From Cohnella abietis (lineage in GTDB: Bacteria > Bacillota > Bacilli > Paenibacillales > Paenibacillaceae): a stretch of DNA of 64,000 nucleotides. The notes beneath the pieces were generated by a model. It saw only the letters and a list, made by a program, of their open reading frames with translations. It was not told the origin of the DNA and ran no database searches. Positions 59,687-64,000 of the stretch are shown piece by piece. The first letter of the stretch is position 1. Every line of letters starts with the position of its first letter. Location: assembly GCF_004295585.1 (NCBI RefSeq), contig NZ_AP019400.1, forward strand, positions 2,385,501 through 2,449,500, in the 5' to 3' direction. Made by a program: the position numbers and the translations under genes.

Positions 59687-59919
59687 TTGGCGCCTCCCTT
59701 GAATGCTATTGATGATTAGTAAATCCCCTCTTACGGCTTTATTTCCCTATATAAATCATATAGGGTGCAATCATAAATATGTTCATTCAGCTTTTGATCT
59801 CAATAAATAGGTTAAATATTTGCAGTGATAGGCATATACCAGAAGAAGAGTTTATTGCTATTTGCGAAAAATAAGATTTTATCCAATAAATTTTGTAAGT
59901 GTAGGAGGATTCATCAAAG

Positions 59920-61245
59920 ATGGATTTGTCGGATCAAAGTCTTAGGAAGCAAATTTTGGAGCTATCAGCCGCATACCACGCAAAGAAGTGGCCGCAAAAG
60001 GCATTTCGACCAGGTGAAGATTATATTCCTGTTAGCGGAAAGGTGTTCGATCAAGATGAGGTAACATCCTTGGTTGATGCTTCCCTTGATTTTTGCTTGA
60101 CTACAGACCGTTATGCCCGACAGTTCGAGCGTGAATTTGCTAAGTTCATGAATTGCAGGTTTGCACTCCTAACAAACTCAGGCTCCAGTGCCAACTTGTT
60201 GGCCTTAGCTACACTTACCTCTCCGCAGCTTGGGGAGCGCAGGCTCCGTCCAGGTGATGAAGTTATAACGGTTGCTGCCGGGTTTCCCACAACGGTAAAT
60301 CCCATTATTCAATACGGGCTGGTCCCCGTTTTTTTGGATGTGGATATTCCTACTTACAATTTGGATACCACGTTGTTGGAAGCAGCAATCAGTAGCAAAA
60401 CCAAGGCAATTGTCATCGCACATACACTTGGTAATTCATTTCGAGTCGATGAGGTCAAACGGATTGCGGATCAGCATGGCTTGTGGCTCATAGAAGATAC
60501 GTGTGATGCAGTAGGTACGATGTTTCAAGGAAAGAGGGTAGGATCATTCGGGGATTTAGCGACAGTTAGCTTCTATCCAGCGCATCACCTTACGATGGGA
60601 GAGGGAGGGGCGGTACTGACCTCTTCACCAAAGCTGAAGAAAATTGTAGAATCGTTCCGGGATTGGGGAAGAGATTGCTGGTGTGATCCCGGTAAAGATA
60701 ACACCTGCGGTAAAAGATTTCAGTGGCAGCTCGGGGAGCTTCCTTGCGGCTATGATCATAAATATACGTACAGCCATATTGGTTACAACTTGAAGGTTAC
60801 GGACATGCAGGCGGCCATCGGTGTCGCTCAGTTGAAGAAGCTAGATGGGTTCATCGCCCAGAGAAAGCAAAATTTCAGCTTTCTTAAAGCGGCGTTGAAG
60901 CCACTGGAGGATGTGCTCATTCTCCCCGAAGCGACCGAGGGAAGCGATCCAAGCTGGTTTGGATTTCCAATTACTCTACGTGAAGAATCGCCTTTATCAC
61001 GTAATGAGCTTGTGCAAGCATTGGAAAAGCATCGTATTGGTACTCGGCTGTTATTCGCTGGAAACCTCCTTCGTCAGCCTGCTTATCAAGATATTAACTG
61101 CCGTATCGTCGGTGAGCTGCATAATACAGAGCGGATTATGAAGATGACCTTCTGGATTGGTGTGTATCCGGGGCTTACTCAGGAAATGCTGCAGCACGTC
61201 GTGAATGTTTTTCATACGCTTCTGAAAGGGAGTTCTTCATCATGA
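59920..61245 (+). CDS. rfbH: CDP-6-deoxyhexulose-3-dehydrase (E1, RfbH/DdhC)
   Basis: 441 residues. PLP aspartate-aminotransferase fold in which the usual Lys is replaced by His ([17 protein letters not shown]222/H223), the hallmark of E1. Cysteines C253, C255, C263 and C276 ([23 protein letters not shown]) fit its [2Fe-2S] cluster. It removes the 3-OH of CDP-6-deoxy-4-keto-glucose, with a separate reductase (E3) not seen in the window. AGGAGG is 11 bases before ATG. First gene of a tight operon; overlaps rfbF by 4 bases. Confidence 0.93.
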   Translation: MDLSDQSLRKQILELSAAYHAKKWPQKAFRPGEDYIPVSGKVFDQDEVTSLVDASLDFCLTTDRYARQFEREFAKFMNCRFALLTNSGSSANLLALATLTSPQLGERRLRPGDEVITVAAGFPTTVNPIIQYGLVPVFLDVDIPTYNLDTTLLEAAISSKTKAIVIAHTLGNSFRVDEVKRIADQHGLWLIEDTCDAVGTMFQGKRVGSFGDLATVSFYPAHHLTMGEGGAVLTSSPKLKKIVESFRDWGRDCWCDPGKDNTCGKRFQWQLGELPCGYDHKYTYSHIGYNLKVTDMQAAIGVAQLKKLDGFIAQRKQNFSFLKAALKPLEDVLILPEATEGSDPSWFGFPITLREESPLSRNELVQALEKHRIGTRLLFAGNLLRQPAYQDINCRIVGELHNTERIMKMTFWIGVYPGLTQEMLQHVVNVFHTLLKGSSSS

Positions 61246-62021
61246 AGGTAGTCATCTTTGCCGGAGGCTTCGGAACGAGGATCAGCGAAGAAACACATTT
61301 GAAACCTAAGCCAATGATCGAAATTGGAGATAAACCGATTCTATGGCATGTCATGGATATTTATTCAAAATACGGATTTCGTGAGTTTATTATTTGTCTG
61401 GGATATAAAGCAAATGTGATTAAAGAATACTTCGCCCATTATTATTTATATGGTTCAGATGTGACCTTCGATTTCGGCAGTAAAACAAACGAGATCACCG
61501 TTCATAACCGATATATCGATCCCTGGAAAGTAACATTAGTGGACACAGGGCTAGACACGATGACAGGTGGAAGATTGAAGCGAGTCCAGAAATATGTGGG
61601 TAAGGAGCCGTTTATGCTTACTTATGGGGACGGCCTTTCTGATTTGGATATTCGAAAGCTGGTGGAATTTCATAAATCGCATGGAAAGTTGGCGACGGTG
61701 ACCGCGACACAGCCTCTTGGGCGGTTCGGAGCCTTACAGGTTACAACCGAGGGACAGGTGCTAGGATTCGTAGAAAAACCTCAGGGTGACGGCGGATGGG
61801 TAAATGGTGGTTTTTTTGTCTTGCAGCCAGATGTATTTGACTATATTGATGGTGATGCAACGGTATGGGAAAAAGAACCGCTTGAGTCTCTAGCGAAAGC
61901 TGCACAATTGATGGCTTACCATCACACAGGCTTTTGGCATCCGATGGATACCCTTCGTGACAAAAACTATTTGGAGGAGCTGTGGAAAACGGGCAAAGCC
62001 TCCTGGAAAAGGAATGGATGA
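61242..62021 (+). CDS. rfbF: glucose-1-phosphate cytidylyltransferase
   Basis: 259 residues, normal length. Nucleotidyltransferase signature [20 protein letters not shown], then [14 protein letters not shown], and the [14 protein letters not shown] metal site. Makes CDP-glucose from CTP and glucose-1-phosphate. Its ATG overlaps the rfbH stop. Confidence 0.95.
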   Translation: MKVVIFAGGFGTRISEETHLKPKPMIEIGDKPILWHVMDIYSKYGFREFIICLGYKANVIKEYFAHYYLYGSDVTFDFGSKTNEITVHNRYIDPWKVTLVDTGLDTMTGGRLKRVQKYVGKEPFMLTYGDGLSDLDIRKLVEFHKSHGKLATVTATQPLGRFGALQVTTEGQVLGFVEKPQGDGGWVNGGFFVLQPDVFDYIDGDATVWEKEPLESLAKAAQLMAYHHTGFWHPMDTLRDKNYLEELWKTGKASWKRNG

Positions 62022-62027
62022 GAAGTG

Positions 62028-63128
62028 ATGCCTAACAATGGTTTCTGGTCGAAAAAAAAGGTGCTGCTTACAGGGCATACAGGCTTTAAGGGAAGCTGGC
62101 TCAGTTTATGGCTTCAAGTGATGGGAGCTAACGTGACTGGCTACGCACTACAGCCTGCAAGTGCTCCGAGTCTATATGCCTTGAGCGGCCTTGAGCATTC
62201 TATTCGATCCGTTATAGCTGATATTCGAGATCGGGAATCTTTACTTCGAACGATACAAGATACGCAGCCCGACGTCATTATCCATATGGCCGCTCAACCG
62301 CTTGTTAGATATTCTTATTTGAATCCGGTTGAAACCTTTGAAGTGAACGTTCTTGGAACCGTTAATCTGCTCGATGCTGTTCGAACGGCCGTAGCTGAAG
62401 GAGTACACATACAAGCGGTGCTTAATATCACAACGGACAAATGCTACGAAAATCAGGAATGGACATGGGGCTACCGTGAAAATGATAGACTTGGCGGTTT
62501 TGATCCTTATTCGAATAGTAAAGCTTGTGCGGAGCTTGCCACTTCTATGTTCCGAGATAGTTATTTCAACCCCAAGGACTATGCTTCTCACGGACTCAGC
62601 ATTGCGACAGCAAGAGCGGGTAACGTGATCGGTGGGGGAGACTGGTCGGAGGATCGAATTATTCCCGACTGTATAAGAGCATTAATGGAGGGAAATAAGC
62701 TTCCCATACGCAATCCAGTTGCGACACGTCCCTGGCAGCATGTACTTGAACCGTTGCAAGGGTATTTGTTGTTGGTTGAGCAGATGGTGGAGCGCGGAAC
62801 TAAATTCGGGGAAGCGTGGAATTTTGGACCTAATGACGATGGTGTGAAAAGTGTGGAGTGGCTCGTTAAGAAGATAGGCACACTCTGGGGAGTAAATGAT
62901 TTCTATGAATTGGCAGAAGGGAGCAATCCTCACGAAGCTACTAATCTCAGCCTTGATAGCTCGAAGGCAAGGCGAGCATTGGGCTGGCAGCCGATATGGA
63001 GTGTGGAGAGGGCGCTGGAGAAAACAGTGGAGTGGTTCCAAGCCTATCAACAGCAATCCGATATGAAGGCTGTATGCTTAGAACAATTGGAAGCATACAC
63101 ACTCGCAGGGGCTCATAAGGACAAATAG
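62028..63128 (+). CDS. rfbG: CDP-glucose 4,6-dehydratase
   Basis: About 366 residues. Extended short-chain dehydrogenase: GHTGFKGSWLSLWL (NAD site), ITTDKCYENQEW, and YSNSK active-site Tyr-Lys. Converts CDP-glucose to CDP-6-deoxy-4-keto-glucose, the substrate of RfbH. ATG 62028 is preferred over the overlapping GTG 62025. Six bases after rfbF. Confidence 0.94.
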   Translation: MPNNGFWSKKKVLLTGHTGFKGSWLSLWLQVMGANVTGYALQPASAPSLYALSGLEHSIRSVIADIRDRESLLRTIQDTQPDVIIHMAAQPLVRYSYLNPVETFEVNVLGTVNLLDAVRTAVAEGVHIQAVLNITTDKCYENQEWTWGYRENDRLGGFDPYSNSKACAELATSMFRDSYFNPKDYASHGLSIATARAGNVIGGGDWSEDRIIPDCIRALMEGNKLPIRNPVATRPWQHVLEPLQGYLLLVEQMVERGTKFGEAWNFGPNDDGVKSVEWLVKKIGTLWGVNDFYELAEGSNPHEATNLSLDSSKARRALGWQPIWSVERALEKTVEWFQAYQQQSDMKAVCLEQLEAYTLAGAHKDK

Positions 63129-63145
63129 TAGTGGAGGGGATTAGC

Positions 63146-64000
63146 GTGAAGTTATCCGACTATGTGATCGATTTCATAAGCAAACAAGGCGTTGCGCATA
63201 TATTCGAGCTGACTGGCGGAGCTATCGTTCACTTGCTGGACTCCACCTATGACAGGAAGGATATGAACTGCGTCTCAGTTCATCACGAACAATCTGCAGC
63301 TTTCGCTGCGGAAGGATACAGTCGGATTAACGGTAAGCTTGGAGTTGCCATGGGTACCAGTGGCCCGGGAGCACTTAATATGCTGACGGGTATCGGCAGC
63401 TGCTATTTCGATTCGGTTCCTTGTCTGTTCATTACGGGGCAGGTGAATACGTATGAATATAAATTTGATCAACCCGTTCGGCAAATTGGTTTTCAGGAGA
63501 CCGATATCGTTAGCATCGCGAAACCGATTGTGAAGTTTGCCGAAATGATTACAGATGCGCAACAAATCCGCTATTCCATGGAAAAAGCAGTATTTGTTGC
63601 TCAGCATGGACGTCCGGGCCCAGTTTTACTCGATATCCCTATGAATATACAGCGTGCTCAGATTGAACCGGATGCATTAGAAAGCTTCTTCGATAGCGAG
63701 GAATTCTATGGGTATACGAATTTTAAGCAGCCTTGTCCTTCTGGAGACATAGAGCAAACCATTCAATTGCTCCAAAATGCTGAACGCCCCATCATTCTCG
63801 TCGGTGGCGGTGTCCGGGCTGCGGATGCTGTCAAAGAGCTACGAGAGCTCATCGATTTTAGCCATATACCAGTTGTCAGCTCATTAATGGGCCTCGATGC
63901 CTTGCCTGCGACGCATCCAATGAGCACGGGCCTTATCGGATCTTATGGAAATCGCTACAGTAATCTGGCTTTGGCGAACTGCGATTTTTTGCTTATCTTG
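63146..64000 (+). CDS. thiamine-diphosphate enzyme (partial), YerE-like candidate
   Basis: The first 285 codons are in the window and open to the end. N-terminal ThDP PYR domain: HIFELTGGAIVHLLDS, HHEQSAAFAAEGYSR (catalytic Glu), GTSGPGALNMLTGIG, then the start of the central domain (PIILVGGGVRAADAV). Related to acetolactate synthases. Directly behind rfbHFG, the better match to context is YerE, the ThDP enzyme that adds a two-carbon acetyl branch to CDP-3,6-dideoxy-4-keto-glucose on the way to yersiniose in Yersinia. An ordinary acetolactate synthase cannot be excluded. GTG 63146 follows GGAGGGG. Confidence 0.75.
   Translation, partial: MKLSDYVIDFISKQGVAHIFELTGGAIVHLLDSTYDRKDMNCVSVHHEQSAAFAAEGYSRINGKLGVAMGTSGPGALNMLTGIGSCYFDSVPCLFITGQVNTYEYKFDQPVRQIGFQETDIVSIAKPIVKFAEMITDAQQIRYSMEKAVFVAQHGRPGPVLLDIPMNIQRAQIEPDALESFFDSEEFYGYTNFKQPCPSGDIEQTIQLLQNAERPIILVGGGVRAADAVKELRELIDFSHIPVVSSLMGLDALPATHPMSTGLIGSYGNRYSNLALANCDFLLIL

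Overview
The window looks like the chromosome of a spore-forming, plant-polysaccharide-degrading member of the Paenibacillaceae (Paenibacillus/Cohnella type). The signs are LplA/LplB/LplC-type sugar ABC transporters with a YesM/YesN two-component pair, large modular glycoside hydrolases, S-layer-homology (SLH) surface proteins, BclA-like collagen spore-surface proteins and strong Gram-positive ribosome binding sites. No 16S gene is present, so the genus is an inference.

1-4.9 kb is the end of a carbohydrate locus: the 3' part of a GH27-like alpha-galactosidase with three binding-module repeats, a GH95-like hydrolase and an SGNH esterase. 5.0-15 kb is an AT-richer accessory stretch that starts at tRNA-Leu(CAG) with the C-terminal stub of a tyrosine integrase. 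It holds a kelch protein, an apparent LexA-controlled operon (small ORF, STAS-like/GHKL ATPase, DUF4325-like protein), an LRAT-domain protein, an Ltp-type lipoprotein, stalk-domain proteins and several broken genes. Three copies of the same gene end (a ~76-residue tail plus UUCG terminator) are scattered through it, in different states of decay.

15.1-34.5 kb is a polysaccharide uptake and degradation locus: two solute-binding lipoproteins, two permeases, a YesM/YesN pair, a large GH9 enzyme with two CBM35-like modules, an AraC regulator, a DUF5107/TPR protein and a GH36 alpha-galactosidase. A 43-bp motif, 35 bases identical, lies upstream of both the permease operon and the GH9 gene and is a good candidate operator for the YesN-type regulator. 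35-41.2 kb holds two tandem-duplicated SLH proteins with right-handed beta-helix repeats (7 and 12 coils), each with the same duplicated promoter. A lipoprotein barnase with its barstar follows.

42.5-64 kb is the most coherent accessory region and is probably a spore-surface glycoprotein system. Four collagen-like proteins, one with about 420 G-X-T triplets, lie among five short helical proteins related to their N-terminal domains. Two translationally coupled TPR glycosyltransferases and an acetyltransferase-GT2 fusion follow. Last comes a CDP-3,6-dideoxyhexose operon (rfbH-rfbF-rfbG) running into a ThDP enzyme cut by the window end. Gene order and content suggest that Thr-rich collagen stalks are glycosylated with a 3,6-dideoxyhexose, possibly a branched, yersiniose-like one. 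Several genes here and at 9.96 kb appear to start at ATT codons.
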